From: Enhygromyxa salina
GTDB taxonomy: Bacteria; Myxococcota_A; Polyangia; Nannocystales; Nannocystaceae
Assembly (NCBI RefSeq): GCF_002994615.1
Contig: NZ_PVNK01000146.1
Coordinates: 19,305-83,304 of the forward strand
Direction: 5' to 3'
DNA length: 64,000 nucleotides
The position numbers were made by a program, and so were the translations under genes. The notes below the pieces were generated by a model. It was not told the origin of the DNA. It was given only the letters and a program-made list of their open reading frames with translations, and made no database searches. Below are positions 1 through 9,098 of this stretch, in pieces (position 1 is the first letter of the stretch; every line of letters starts with the position of its first letter).

Positions 1-2987
1 TCGTCCGCGCGGCGGTGCAGGCCGACCGCGTGGGCGCCCTCGACGAGGGCGCGATCGGTCGCGTGGGGCAGGTTCTCGAGCTCGGCGCTCGGCGAGGCTC
101 GGAGCGCGGCGCGCAAGACATCGCGGAGCCGGTCGTCGTCCGCGAGCTCGTCGAGCTCGGTCTCGCGGACGCCGTCGGACACGAAGCGCAGGCGGATCTT
201 GCCCTCGGTCAGGGTCCCGGTCTTGTCGGCGCACAAAACATTGACGCGGCCGAGGGCCTCGACGGCGCGGGGGTTTCGGACCAGGGCGCCACGCAGCGAG
301 AGGCGGTGGGCGGCGCCGAGCTGGGCCATCGTCGCGAGCAGGGGCAGGCCTTCGGGCACGGCGGCGACGGCCAGCGAGACCCCGGACGAGATGACCTCGG
401 ACGGGGGCCGCTGGAGCGAGAGCCCCGAGGTCATCAGCACGAGGCCCGACAGCGCGGCGATCGGCGCGGTGAAGCTGGTCAGCGCGTCGAGCCGGGCCTC
501 GACGCCGGTCTCGGGCGCGTGGCGGGCTCGGGCCTCGCTGCGCCGGACCTCGCTCTCGTCGCCGAGGGCGGTCACGACCGCGAGGCACTCGCCCGCGGCG
601 ACCGACGTGGCCTCGAACACCATCGAGCTGCGATCGGCGACGGCGGCCGCGAACGAGGGCGCGACCCGCTTGCTGACCGGGAGCGACTCGCCCGTCAGGC
701 TCGACTCGTCGAGCTCGAGCCCGCGGGCCTCGATGATCCGCGCGTCGGCCGGGACGGCGTCACCGGCCTCGAGCACCACCACGTCGCCGACCACGAGCTC
801 GTCGAGCCCGATCACGAGCTCGTGTCCGCCCCGGCGGACACGGACGCTCGCGACCTCCGACGTGTCGAGGGCCCCGATCGCGCGATCGGTCCGATAGCGC
901 TGGACCGCCCCGACCCCGGCGTTGAGCCCGACGACGGTCGCGATCATCGCCGAGTCGATCAGCGAGCCGGTCAGCGCCGCGAGCCCGGCCCCGGCGACGA
1001 GCACGGGCGCGAGCGGGTTGGCGAGCTCCTCGGCGGCCATCTCGGCGAAGCGCGACCAGGCGCTTGGGGTGACGACGGGGGGTCGACGCTTGGCTCGGGC
1101 GAGCTCGGGATCGAGGCCGGCGCGCGAGCTCGACAGGCGCTCGAGCACCTGATCGACCTCGAGGGCGTGCCACGGGGTCGGGTCGCTCGGCGCCCGCGCG
1201 CGAGCGGGCCGGACGCTGCGAGCGAGGCGGACGCTGTTGGCCATGGCCAACAGCGCGGTCGCGTTGGCTGCCATCATGACCCGCCGGACCGTGCGCTCTC
1301 GGATCCCGCTGACCGACAAGACCAGCCCGGACATGGCCTCGACCATGGCCAGGTACACGGCCTGCTGCGAGGCGATCTTCGCGGCGTGCACGGCCTCGAT
1401 CAGGGTCTCGGCGTCGGCGAAGCCCCGCGCGCAGAGGACCGTCGCGCCCCACGGGGTCGGGGCGTCGGGATCGCACAGCCCGACGCCGAGGTCGGCGGCG
1501 GCGAGGGCCGGCGTCGGTCCGTTGCTGACCAGGGCCACGCCGTGACCGTCGCGCTGAAGGGTCCGGATCGACTCGAGCAGGCGATCGCCCGCGACGACCG
1601 TGCGATCGGGCCGGAGCCAGTCGTGCTCGTCGACATCACCCGCGCAGATCAGCTGGAGCTCGGCCCGGCGCACGGCGGCGACGAAGCCCTCGATCGCCGG
1701 GTCGGGCATCGGGATCAGCGAGATCAGGGCCCCGAGCTCGCCGCGATGCTCGAGGCCGAGGACCAGGCCGCCAGGCTCGCGCAGGGCCGCGACCCGCTGG
1801 TCGAGCTGGGCGTCGATCTCGGTCGCGGCTCGCGGGCGCAGCTCGTCGATCGGGCCGATGCGCCACTTGCCCTCGTCGCGCAGCGCGTCGGGGTGGGCCA
1901 TGTCGAGCAGGCGCATGGTGTTGCGCCTCGCGTCGCGCTCGTTGAAGCCGTTGACCGCGAGGATCGCCTCGACCCGGACCCCGCGCGGTCGCATCAAGCT
2001 CGCCGGGACCACGACCGCGTCGATCCGGTCGAGCGAGCGAAGGACGCAGGGGTCGGTGACGACGGTGCCGTGGCGCGCGAGGGCGTGACCGAGGTCCGCG
2101 GCGAAGGCGTCGCGCCCGAGCAGCGCGGGCTTGGGCACGCCGCCGAACACCGAGGCCGTCGAGCTGGCGAGATCTCGACTTGCGACGAAGCTGAACCCGA
2201 ACGCGCCCGCGGTCGCCGCGAGGGCGCGGCTGGTGTAGTGCTCGATCGGTCCTCGCGGGGCGGGCCCGGGTCGGGTCCTGGTCGTCGTGGCTGCCCGCGG
2301 GTGATCGTCGGCCACGGCGCCGAGGGTCGGCTCGGCCGTGGACCAGGCGTCACGCTGGGCGGCGTGCTCGCGCATGCGCAGCGCCCGACTGGCCGCGTCG
2401 ACGATCGGGCCGGTCATGCCCTGGAGCAGGGCCTGGCTGAGCGAGGACGCCACGTGCAGCGCGACCTCGGCTCGCGCGGGCCCGATCCGCTGCTCGATGC
2501 GCTCGCGCAGCGAGGGCACGAACTCGATCAGGGAGGTCAGCGCGGCGACGTCGAGCTCGGCCGGGACCGTCGGGATCCGCAGCGCTCGCAGGCCCAGGCC
2601 GAGCCCGACCACGACGACGTCGGCCGCCATCTCCGCCGCCGCGCGCAGGAGCGGCTCGGGGTCGCCGGGGAAGGCTCGGCGACCCTCCCAGCCGACCGGG
2701 CCGCCGAGGCCAAACTCGAGCTCGACCGCGTCGATGGCCGCGAGCAGGGGCTCGACGCCGAGGCGCTCGCCGTCGAGGCCGATCACGACCCGAGCGAGGG
2801 CCGCGTTGATCCGAACCCACGCGACCCCGGGCACGGCCTCCAGCGCCTCACGCAGGCGCGGCTCGAAGCCCTCGGCGTCGGCGATCCGAAGCTCGACGTA
2901 GGCTCGCTGCTCGCCAACCCACGCGCGTCGGTGAAGGCGCGCGTCGGCCCAGGCTTCGCGCAGTCGGTGGGGCCAGTCGCCGAGCAT
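1..2987 (-). CDS. P-type cation-transporting ATPase, C-terminus off window
   Basis: The minus-strand frame is open from an ATG at 2987 to the left edge (about 995 residues seen). Residues about 27-90 look like a heavy-metal-associated-type fold without its CxxC. Residues about 760-925 carry a normal P-type ATPase core: the TGES actuator motif at 765, the VPEGLP membrane motif, and the phosphorylation motif DKTGTLTEG with Asp921. Before this lies a degenerate first ATPase half: VVVPASLM, with Pro328 where the phosphorylated Asp should be, and SNGPTPALAAADLGVGL from about 488 in place of GDGxND. This arrangement resembles the very long actinobacterial CtpH/CtpI ATPases (family knowledge); the transported ion cannot be told. 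The rest of the P and N domains and the last TM helices lie outside the window. The start is uncertain because no strong ribosome site is visible. It diverges from oleA across about 160 bp. Confidence 0.88.
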   Translation of the reverse strand, partial: MLGDWPHRLREAWADARLHRRAWVGEQRAYVELRIADAEGFEPRLREALEAVPGVAWVRINAALARVVIGLDGERLGVEPLLAAIDAVELEFGLGGPVGWEGRRAFPGDPEPLLRAAAEMAADVVVVGLGLGLRALRIPTVPAELDVAALTSLIEFVPSLRERIEQRIGPARAEVALHVASSLSQALLQGMTGPIVDAASRALRMREHAAQRDAWSTAEPTLGAVADDHPRAATTTRTRPGPAPRGPIEHYTSRALAATAGAFGFSFVASRDLASSTASVFGGVPKPALLGRDAFAADLGHALARHGTVVTDPCVLRSLDRIDAVVVPASLMRPRGVRVEAILAVNGFNERDARRNTMRLLDMAHPDALRDEGKWRIGPIDELRPRAATEIDAQLDQRVAALREPGGLVLGLEHRGELGALISLIPMPDPAIEGFVAAVRRAELQLICAGDVDEHDWLRPDRTVVAGDRLLESIRTLQRDGHGVALVSNGPTPALAAADLGVGLCDPDAPTPWGATVLCARGFADAETLIEAVHAAKIASQQAVYLAMVEAMSGLVLSVSGIRERTVRRVMMAANATALLAMANSVRLARSVRPARARAPSDPTPWHALEVDQVLERLSSSRAGLDPELARAKRRPPVVTPSAWSRFAEMAAEELANPLAPVLVAGAGLAALTGSLIDSAMIATVVGLNAGVGAVQRYRTDRAIGALDTSEVASVRVRRGGHELVIGLDELVVGDVVVLEAGDAVPADARIIEARGLELDESSLTGESLPVSKRVAPSFAAAVADRSSMVFEATSVAAGECLAVVTALGDESEVRRSEARARHAPETGVEARLDALTSFTAPIAALSGLVLMTSGLSLQRPPSEVISSGVSLAVAAVPEGLPLLATMAQLGAAHRLSLRGALVRNPRAVEALGRVNVLCADKTGTLTEGKIRLRFVSDGVRETELDELADDDRLRDVLRAALRASPSAELENLPHATDRALVEGAHAVGLHRRAD

Positions 2988-3151
2988 GTCAGCAGCCAAG
3001 CACGGGCGCTCGCGGGCGCAAATGTAGGCTTTGCGCGCGACGCAGGCTGACGCGGGCCCTGGGGACGGGCGCGTGGGTGCGCTCGGCTTCGCACACCGCG
3101 AGGCGTTGTCGCGCCCGCGACCCGAGAGTAGGGTGCGCGCCACGAGCCCAC

Positions 3152-4168
3152 ATGCGCTTTGACAACGTCTCGATCTGCGCCGTCGCCCACGTCGACGCGC
3201 CCCACCGGGTGACCTCGGCCGAGCTCGAGGGGCGGCTCGCGGGAACCATGAAGCGGCTCCGCGTTCCGAAGGGCCTGCTCGAGGGGCTCAGCGGGATCAC
3301 GGCCCGGAGGATGTGGACCGCAGGCACCAAGCCCTCGGACGCGGCCACGCTCGCGGCCGAGCGGGCGATCGCGGCCGCCGACATCGATCCGCAGCGCCTC
3401 GGCATCCTGATCAACACCTCGGTCTGCCGCGACTACGTCGAGCCCTCGACCGCGTGCCTGGTCCACGCCAAGCTCGGGCTCGCGCCGGGCTGCATCAACT
3501 TCGACGTCGGCAACGCGTGCCTCGGCTTCCTCAACGGCATGGAGATCATCGGCAACATGATCGAGCGCGGCCAGGTCGACTACGGGATCGTGGTCGACGG
3601 CGAGGACAGCCGCTTCGTGGTCGACAAGACGATCGAGCGCCTGTCCGCCGCGAGCGTCGAACAGCCGGCCTTTTGGGCCAATTTCGCCACGCTGACCCTG
3701 GGCTCGGCCGGGGTCGCGATGATCCTCGCGCGCGCGGACCTCGTCAAAGACGGGCACCGGTTCCTCGGCGGGGTCACGGTCGCGGCGACCGAGCACAGCG
3801 ATCTGTGTCGCGGCCAGGTCGACCGGATGGAGACCAACTCCGGCGATCTCCTGAGCTCGGGCCTGAGCCTGGCCCGGCGCGCGTGGGAGGCCGCCGGGCG
3901 CGAGCTCGGCTGGACCCCCGGCGTGCTCGACGAGTACGTGATCCACCAGGTCAGCAAGGTCCACACCGACAAGCTCCGGGCGGCGTTCGAGATCGGCGCC
4001 GACAAGCTGCTCGCGACCTATCCCGAGTACGGTAACGTCGGCCCGGCCGGGGTCCCGCTGGTGCTGTCGAAGGCCGCGGAGCTCGGTCGGCTCGCGCGAG
4101 GCGATCGCGTCGCGCTGATGGGCATCGGCTCGGGCCTCAACTGCGCGATGGCCGAAATTGTCTGGTAG
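3152..4168 (+). CDS. oleA: OleA, thiolase-fold acyl-CoA condensing enzyme
   Basis: OleA joins two long-chain acyl-CoAs head to head to give a beta-keto acid, the first step of long-chain olefin synthesis. This 338-residue protein has the thiolase-superfamily triad: Cys123 in GNACLGF, His265 in YVIHQVSK and Asn295 in EYGNVGPAG, matching the family Cys/His/Asn arrangement and length. I use the ATG at 3152 (MRFDNVSICAVAHVDAPHRV) because the in-frame residues before it are Arg-rich and unlike the family; an upstream start at 3077 is possible. FabH-type ketosynthases are the main alternative, but the downstream genes match oleB, oleC and oleD in order, which makes OleA nearly certain. oleB starts four bases after this stop, so the genes are probably cotranscribed. 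Confidence 0.95.
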   Translation: MRFDNVSICAVAHVDAPHRVTSAELEGRLAGTMKRLRVPKGLLEGLSGITARRMWTAGTKPSDAATLAAERAIAAADIDPQRLGILINTSVCRDYVEPSTACLVHAKLGLAPGCINFDVGNACLGFLNGMEIIGNMIERGQVDYGIVVDGEDSRFVVDKTIERLSAASVEQPAFWANFATLTLGSAGVAMILARADLVKDGHRFLGGVTVAATEHSDLCRGQVDRMETNSGDLLSSGLSLARRAWEAAGRELGWTPGVLDEYVIHQVSKVHTDKLRAAFEIGADKLLATYPEYGNVGPAGVPLVLSKAAELGRLARGDRVALMGIGSGLNCAMAEIVW

Positions 4169-4172
4169 CTCC

Positions 4173-5063
4173 ATGGACGTCCCCAAGCGCCTCTATCCCT
4201 TCGCCGAGCACTGGCTCGAGCTCGAGCCCGGGGTCCGTATGCACTACGTCGACGAGGGCCCGCGCGACGGCCCCGTGGTCGTGATGCTCCACGGCAACCC
4301 GACCTGGTCGTTCTACTGGCGCCGACTGATCAAGGCGCTCGCGCCGACGCACCGGGTCATCGCCCCCGATCACATCGGCTGCGGCAAGTCCGACAAGCCC
4401 GACGACGAGCGCTACCCCTACACGATCACCCGGCGGATCGCCGACGTCGAGCGCCTCGTCGAGTCGCTCGCGCTGCGCGACCTGACCTTGATGGTCCACG
4501 ACTGGGGCGGGATGATCGGCATGGGCTGGGCCCACCGCCACCCCGAGCTGGTCACGCGCCTGGTCCTGCTCAACACCGCGGCCTTCGGGCTGCCGCCGAC
4601 CAAGCGGATGCCCGCGTCGCTGTGGCTGGCGCGCAACACCGGGCTCGGCGCGGTCCTGGTCCGGGGCTTCAACGCGTTCGCGCGCGGGGCCACGCGCCTG
4701 TGCGTGACCCGGCGGCCGCTCCCGGCCGAGATCCGCGAGGCCCTGTGCGCGCCCTACGACAGCTGGGACAACCGTCGCGCGGTCCTGCGCTTCGTCCAAG
4801 ACATCCCCCTGCGCCCGGGCGACCCGGGCTTCGAGCTGCTCGGCGAGGTCGGTGACGCGCTCGGGCAGTTCGACGATCGGCCCACGCTGATCTGCTGGGG
4901 CCTGCGCGACTTCGTGTTCGACGAGCACTTCTTGCGCGTGTGGGAGCAGAAGCTGCCGAGCGCCGACGTCCACCGCTTCGCGGACTCCGGCCACTACGTG
5001 CTCGAGGACGCCGGCGAAGAGATCGAGGGCCTGGTCCTGCGCTTTTTGGGGGTCGCTGGGTGA
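4173..5063 (+). CDS. oleB: OleB, alpha/beta-hydrolase beta-lactone decarboxylase
   Basis: OleB belongs to the haloalkane-dehalogenase-like alpha/beta hydrolases and is known to decarboxylate the beta-lactone made by OleC to the cis-olefin. The 296-residue product shows the oxyanion motif HGNPTWSF near residue 42, the nucleophile elbow VHDWGGMIG with Asp110, and a C-terminal DSGHYVLED with His274 as the catalytic base. I chose the ATG at 4173, just after the oleA stop; an in-frame TTG at 4158 would overlap oleA by eleven bases. Its stop overlaps a GTG start of oleC (GTGA). By sequence alone it could be called a haloalkane dehalogenase; its place inside oleACD argues for OleB. Confidence 0.93.
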   Translation: MDVPKRLYPFAEHWLELEPGVRMHYVDEGPRDGPVVVMLHGNPTWSFYWRRLIKALAPTHRVIAPDHIGCGKSDKPDDERYPYTITRRIADVERLVESLALRDLTLMVHDWGGMIGMGWAHRHPELVTRLVLLNTAAFGLPPTKRMPASLWLARNTGLGAVLVRGFNAFARGATRLCVTRRPLPAEIREALCAPYDSWDNRRAVLRFVQDIPLRPGDPGFELLGEVGDALGQFDDRPTLICWGLRDFVFDEHFLRVWEQKLPSADVHRFADSGHYVLEDAGEEIEGLVLRFLGVAG

Positions 5064-6772
5064 GCTCGACGATGCCCGACTACTCGCTCGAGGGCGAGCT
5101 GCCCTTCGAGCCCCCGACCGTCGCCGCCATGCTCCCGCGCATGGCCGCAGCCCAGCCCGACGCGACCGCGATCTACTTCCCGACCAGGCACCGCGACAAC
5201 AAGGGCCGGGTCGAGTACCTGGAGGTCAGCTACCGCGAGCTCGACGAGCGCAGCGATCGGATCGCGGCGGGTCTGCACGCGGTCGGGATCGGCCGGGGCG
5301 ATCGCGCCGCGCTGATGGTCAAGCCGAGCCCCGAGCTCTTCGCCCTGAGCTTCGCGATGTTCAAGGCTGGCGTGGTCCCGGTCATGATCGATCCGGGCCT
5401 CGGCATGCGCGGGCTCGGGGCCTGCCTCGCGCGGGCCCAGCCGAGCGCCTTCATTGGGATCCCCGTCGCCCACGCGGCTCGGATCGCGCTCGGCTGGGGG
5501 CGCGAGACGATCGAGCAGATCGTCAGCGTCGGCGGCTTCGGCCTCGGCGGGCACACGCTCGAGCGGGTCGAGGCGCTCGGGGCCGCGCGGCTGGAGGCCG
5601 GCGAGCGCCCGGGCTCGACGGGCCCCGACGAGCTCGCCGCGATCCTGTTCACGAGCGGCAGCACCGGGTCGCCCAAGGGCGTGGTCTACCGCCACCGCAA
5701 CTTCGTCGCCCAGGTCTCGGCGATCCGCGCGATGTTCGGCATCGAGCCGGGCGAGGTCGACCTCCCGACCTTCCCGCTGTTCGCCCTGTTCGATCCGGCC
5801 CTGGGCATGACGACGGTGCTGCCCGACATGGACGCCTCGAAGCCCGCGCGCGTCGACCCGCGCAACATCATCGCGCCGATCGAGCGCTTCGGCGTCACCA
5901 CGATGTTCGGGTCTCCGGCCCTGCTCAACACCGTCGGCCGCTACGGCGAGCGCGAGGGGGTGAAGCTGCCGAGCCTGCGCCGGGTCATCGCCGCCGGGGC
6001 GCCGCTGCCGGCCAAGACCATGCGGCGCTGGCACGCGATGCTGAGCGAGGGCGCCGACCTGTTCCCGCCCTACGGCGCGACCGAGTCGCTGCCGGTCGCG
6101 TGCCTGGCCTGCCGCGAGATCCTCGCCGAGACCTGGGCCGAGACCGAGGGCGGCGCGGGCGTGTGCGTGGGCGAGCCCGTGCCCGCGATCGAGGTCCGGA
6201 TCATCGAGATCCGCGACGACGCGATCGAGCGCTGGACCGACGATCTGCTCGTGCCCGACGGCGAGGTCGGCGAGATCACCGTGCGCGGGCGGATGGTCAC
6301 CGCGGCCTACTTCAACGATGAGGCCAACACGGCCAGGGCCAAGATCCCCGACGGTGATCGGGTCTGGCACCGGATGGGTGACGTCGGCTGGCGCGACGCG
6401 CAGGGCCGGATCTGGTTTTGCGGCCGCAAGTCCCACCGCGTGACCCCGAGCGCGGGCCCGACGATGTTCACGGTGTCGAGCGAGAAGGTGTTCGACGCCC
6501 ACGCCGACGTGTATCGAAGCGCGCTGGTCGGGCCGCGGCAGGGGCCGACCTTGTGCGTCGAGCTCGAGCCCGGGGTCACGCGCCCGTGGGCCGCGATCGA
6601 GGCCGAGCTGCGCGAGCTCGCTGCGCGCGAGCGTGGCCACGCCCTCGGGCTCGAGCGGATCGAGCACTACCTGCGCTACGACGCGCGCGGCGGGTTCCCG
6701 GTCGACATCCGCCACAACGCCAAGATCGGGCGCGAGAAGCTGCGGGCCTGGGCCGAGGGGCGGCTGCGATGA
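5060..6772 (+). CDS. oleC: OleC, beta-lactone synthetase (AMP-binding)
   Basis: OleC uses ATP to convert the beta-hydroxy acid made by OleD into a beta-lactone. The product (570 residues from GTG 5060, or 566 from ATG 5072) is an acyl-CoA-synthetase-superfamily enzyme: the phosphate-binding loop LFTSGSTGSPKGVV at about 194-207, the adenine-region motif FPPYGATESLP, and the C-terminal hinge and catalytic region GDVGWRDAQGRIWFCGRKSHRV. A near-C-terminal Lys (HNAKIGREKLR) fits the usual adenylate-forming Lys. The GTG overlaps the oleB stop and the stop overlaps the oleD ATG (ATGA), indicating translational coupling. The motif set alone could describe any ligase; the gene order gives the name. 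Confidence 0.94.
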   Translation: MSSTMPDYSLEGELPFEPPTVAAMLPRMAAAQPDATAIYFPTRHRDNKGRVEYLEVSYRELDERSDRIAAGLHAVGIGRGDRAALMVKPSPELFALSFAMFKAGVVPVMIDPGLGMRGLGACLARAQPSAFIGIPVAHAARIALGWGRETIEQIVSVGGFGLGGHTLERVEALGAARLEAGERPGSTGPDELAAILFTSGSTGSPKGVVYRHRNFVAQVSAIRAMFGIEPGEVDLPTFPLFALFDPALGMTTVLPDMDASKPARVDPRNIIAPIERFGVTTMFGSPALLNTVGRYGEREGVKLPSLRRVIAAGAPLPAKTMRRWHAMLSEGADLFPPYGATESLPVACLACREILAETWAETEGGAGVCVGEPVPAIEVRIIEIRDDAIERWTDDLLVPDGEVGEITVRGRMVTAAYFNDEANTARAKIPDGDRVWHRMGDVGWRDAQGRIWFCGRKSHRVTPSAGPTMFTVSSEKVFDAHADVYRSALVGPRQGPTLCVELEPGVTRPWAAIEAELRELAARERGHALGLERIEHYLRYDARGGFPVDIRHNAKIGREKLRAWAEGRLR

Positions 6773-7761
6773 CCGTGCTGGTGACCGGGGGCGGCGGCTT
6801 CATTGGCAAGTCGATCCTTCGGGCCCTGCTCGATCGCGGGCAACGGGTTCGGAGCCTGTGTCGCGGCGACTACCCGTGGCTGCGCGAGTGGGGCGTCGAC
6901 GTTCACCGCGGCGACGTCGCCGACGCCGACGCGGTCTCGCGGGCCGTCGCGGGCTGTGAGGCGGTGTTTCACACGGCCGCGCGCGTCGACATCTGGGGCC
7001 CCTACGAGGCGTTCTACGCGACCAACACCCTCGGCACCCGCCACGTGATCGAGGCCTGCCGGGCCCACGGCGTGGCCAAGCTGATCTACACGAGCACGCC
7101 GAGCGTGGTCCACGGCGGCGACGCGGTCTCGGGGGTCGACGAGTCGGCGCCCTATCCCGATCACTTCGAGGCCCACTACCCGGCGACCAAGGCCCTCGCC
7201 GAGCGCGAGGTCCTCGCGGCCAACGGCCCGGAGCTGGCCACGGTGGCGATCCGCCCCCACCTCGTCTGGGGCCCGGGCGACAGCTCGATGATGCCGCGGG
7301 TCGTCGCCAAGGCCCGCGCGGGTCGGGTCCGGATGATCGGCGCGCCCCAGAAGATCGACACGGTCTACATCGACAACGCCGTCGACGCGCACCTCGGCGC
7401 CCTCGACCGGCTCGAGCCCGGGGCGGCGCTCGCCGGCCGGGCCTACTTCGTGACCCAGGGGGAGCCCCTCGAGGGTCCGGCGTTCATCAACGATCTGCTC
7501 GGCGCCGCCGGGCTGCCCCCGGTCACCAAGACGATCTCGGTCGCCAAGGCCCGCGCCGCCGCCACCGTGATCGAGGGCCTGTGGCGGCTGCTGGGGATCA
7601 AGGCCGAGCCACCGCTGACGCGCTTTGTCGTCAGCCAGCTGTCCACGGCGCACTGGTACGACATCTCGGCCGCGCGCCGCGACCTCGGCTACGCGCCGAA
7701 GGTCTCTTACGACGAAGGTATGGAGCGACTACGAACATGGGTCCGCGAACATCCAATTTGA
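6769..7761 (+). CDS. oleD: OleD, NAD(P)-dependent beta-keto acid reductase
   Basis: OleD reduces the OleA beta-keto acid to the beta-hydroxy acid. The 330-residue protein is an extended short-chain dehydrogenase of the 3-beta-HSD/epimerase type: N-terminal VLVTGGGGFIGKS dinucleotide-binding motif, NTLGTRHVIEACRAHGVAKLIYTST strand region split by a conserved Ser/Thr, and the catalytic YPATK. The start is an ATG inside the oleC stop (ATGA). Its last 25 bases overlap the ATG of the desaturase gene, which joins that gene to the ole operon. The completeness of the oleABCD order makes the assignment firm. In other organisms OleB, OleC and OleD form an assembly at the membrane (established knowledge). 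Confidence 0.94.
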   Translation: MTVLVTGGGGFIGKSILRALLDRGQRVRSLCRGDYPWLREWGVDVHRGDVADADAVSRAVAGCEAVFHTAARVDIWGPYEAFYATNTLGTRHVIEACRAHGVAKLIYTSTPSVVHGGDAVSGVDESAPYPDHFEAHYPATKALAEREVLAANGPELATVAIRPHLVWGPGDSSMMPRVVAKARAGRVRMIGAPQKIDTVYIDNAVDAHLGALDRLEPGAALAGRAYFVTQGEPLEGPAFINDLLGAAGLPPVTKTISVAKARAAATVIEGLWRLLGIKAEPPLTRFVVSQLSTAHWYDISAARRDLGYAPKVSYDEGMERLRTWVREHPI

Positions 7762-8951
7762 GCCCACCGCTCGACATCGACGCGGAGGCCTTCGCGCGCG
7801 ATCTCGACGAACTCCAGGTCTGGCTGCGCGCGAGCGCGGGCGAGGAGGATCTTCGTCACCTGCGCAAGATCGAGATCTGGGGCCGACTCGCGGGCCTGCT
7901 CGGCTACGCGACGGCCTGGATCGCCCCCAACCCCCTGTCGATCTTCGCCCTGTCCTTCGCCCGCTTCGTGCGCTGGACCGCGGTCGCCCACCCGGTCTGC
8001 CACCGCGCCTACGATCGCATGGACGGGGTGTCGCGCGGCCGCCTCGGCTCGGTCTTCGCTCGCGGCCGACGGCGGGTGCTCGACTGGCTCGACTGGATCG
8101 ACCCCGACGCGTGGCACGAGGAGCACAACCTCCAGCACCACTACCGCCTCAACGAAGAGGCCGACCCCGACCTCGTCGAGCGCAACCTCGCGTGGCTCCG
8201 GGAGTCGCAGCTGCCGAGGTGGCAGCGCCTGGCCCTGATCCCGCTGATGGCGGTGAGCTGGAAGTTCGTCTACTACGCGCCCAGCACCCTCGACGCCCTC
8301 GCGCGGGCCGAGGCTCGGCGCAGCGGCGGTGAGGCGACGCCCGGGTCAACGGTCGAGCGCGTGCTGCGTGAGCGCTGGTCCACGACCGGGCTGTGGAGCT
8401 TCATCCCGCGCGTGACCTCGCGGCTGTGGCTGCGCAGCTGGGGGCCCTACCTGCTGACCTATTTCGTGGTCTTGCCGGCCCTGTTCACGCCGCTCGGGGC
8501 CTGGGCCGTGATCAGCGTGCTCATCAACTCCGTGCTCGCCGAGCTGCTGACCAACGCCCACGCCTTCGTGACGATCGTGCCCAACCACGCGGGTGAGGAT
8601 CTGTACCGTTTCGAGGGCCGGACCCGCAGCCGGGCCGAGTTCTACCTGCGCCAGGTCCTCGGCAGCACCAACTTTCGCTGCGGCGGCGACCTTCGCGACC
8701 TGATGCACGGCTGGCTCAACTATCAGATCGAGCACCACCTGTGGCCGGACATGTCGATGCTGCAGTACCGCCGCGCGCAGCCGAGGGTGCGTGAGATCTG
8801 TGCGCGGCACGGAGTGCCCTACGTCCAGGAGTCGGTCTGGCGGCGCTGCCAAAAGACGGTGGCGATCATGGTCGGGGATGCTTCGATGTGTCGTTATTGT
8901 GAGGCAAAAAGCACCACAAAGACGGCGCGCGCCACGCGGCCGTCTGGCTAG
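7737..8951 (+). CDS. membrane fatty-acid desaturase family protein
   Basis: This 404-residue protein has the three His clusters of membrane fatty-acid desaturases: HPVCH at 85-89, HNLQHH at 130-135 and QIEHHLWP from Gln330, where Gln replaces the first His as in front-end/linoleoyl-CoA-type desaturases. Hydrophobic segments lie around 50-75, 175-190 and 235-275. The ATG lies within the end of oleD (25-bp overlap), so it is read with the olefin genes; it may put double bonds into acyl chains that enter OleA, giving polyunsaturated olefins (inference). The last ~30 residues hold an extra CRYC pair and a basic tail of unknown role. Regiochemistry cannot be read from the sequence. Confidence 0.85.
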   Translation: MGPRTSNLSPPLDIDAEAFARDLDELQVWLRASAGEEDLRHLRKIEIWGRLAGLLGYATAWIAPNPLSIFALSFARFVRWTAVAHPVCHRAYDRMDGVSRGRLGSVFARGRRRVLDWLDWIDPDAWHEEHNLQHHYRLNEEADPDLVERNLAWLRESQLPRWQRLALIPLMAVSWKFVYYAPSTLDALARAEARRSGGEATPGSTVERVLRERWSTTGLWSFIPRVTSRLWLRSWGPYLLTYFVVLPALFTPLGAWAVISVLINSVLAELLTNAHAFVTIVPNHAGEDLYRFEGRTRSRAEFYLRQVLGSTNFRCGGDLRDLMHGWLNYQIEHHLWPDMSMLQYRRAQPRVREICARHGVPYVQESVWRRCQKTVAIMVGDASMCRYCEAKSTTKTARATRPSG

Positions 8952-8952
8952 C

Positions 8953-8974
8953 GCTAGCACCCCGGGCTGCTAGC
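8953..8974. repeat. imperfect 22-bp GCTAGC-ended palindrome
   Basis: Directly after the desaturase stop lies a 22-bp near-palindrome with CTAG at both ends and a CCCGGG core. It is a diverged copy of the perfect palindromes at 29223-29244 and 34427-34448. No T-run follows, so it is not a standard intrinsic terminator. Confidence 0.6.
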
Positions 8975-9027
8975 AGCCTGTTCGAGCGACAGCGGCGGTC
9001 CGTTTGGAGTGTTCGCGACACAGCCGG

Positions 9028-9048
9028 CTGTCGGTTTCAAACCGACAG
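9028..9048. promoter_or_regulatory. inverted repeat upstream of chemoreceptor gene
   Basis: Two perfect 10-bp arms (CTGTCGGTTT and AAACCGACAG) flank a single C, followed by the AT-rich tattatctg. It sits about 50 bp before the chemoreceptor ATG at 9099 and could be a repressor operator or a hairpin ending the ole operon. A TAAGAT at 9072-9077 could be a -10 element, though no good -35 is seen. Confidence 0.45.
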
Positions 9049-9098
9049 TATTATCTGAACAAACTATTGCGTAAGATTTGAGGCCACTTCGGACAAGT

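Noticed and set aside
15..3050. 1011-codon plus-strand open frame
   Set aside because: It is antisense to a P-type ATPase whose motifs (DKTGTLTEG, TGES) are explicit on the minus strand; the plus product is Arg/Gly/Asp/Glu-rich without family features.
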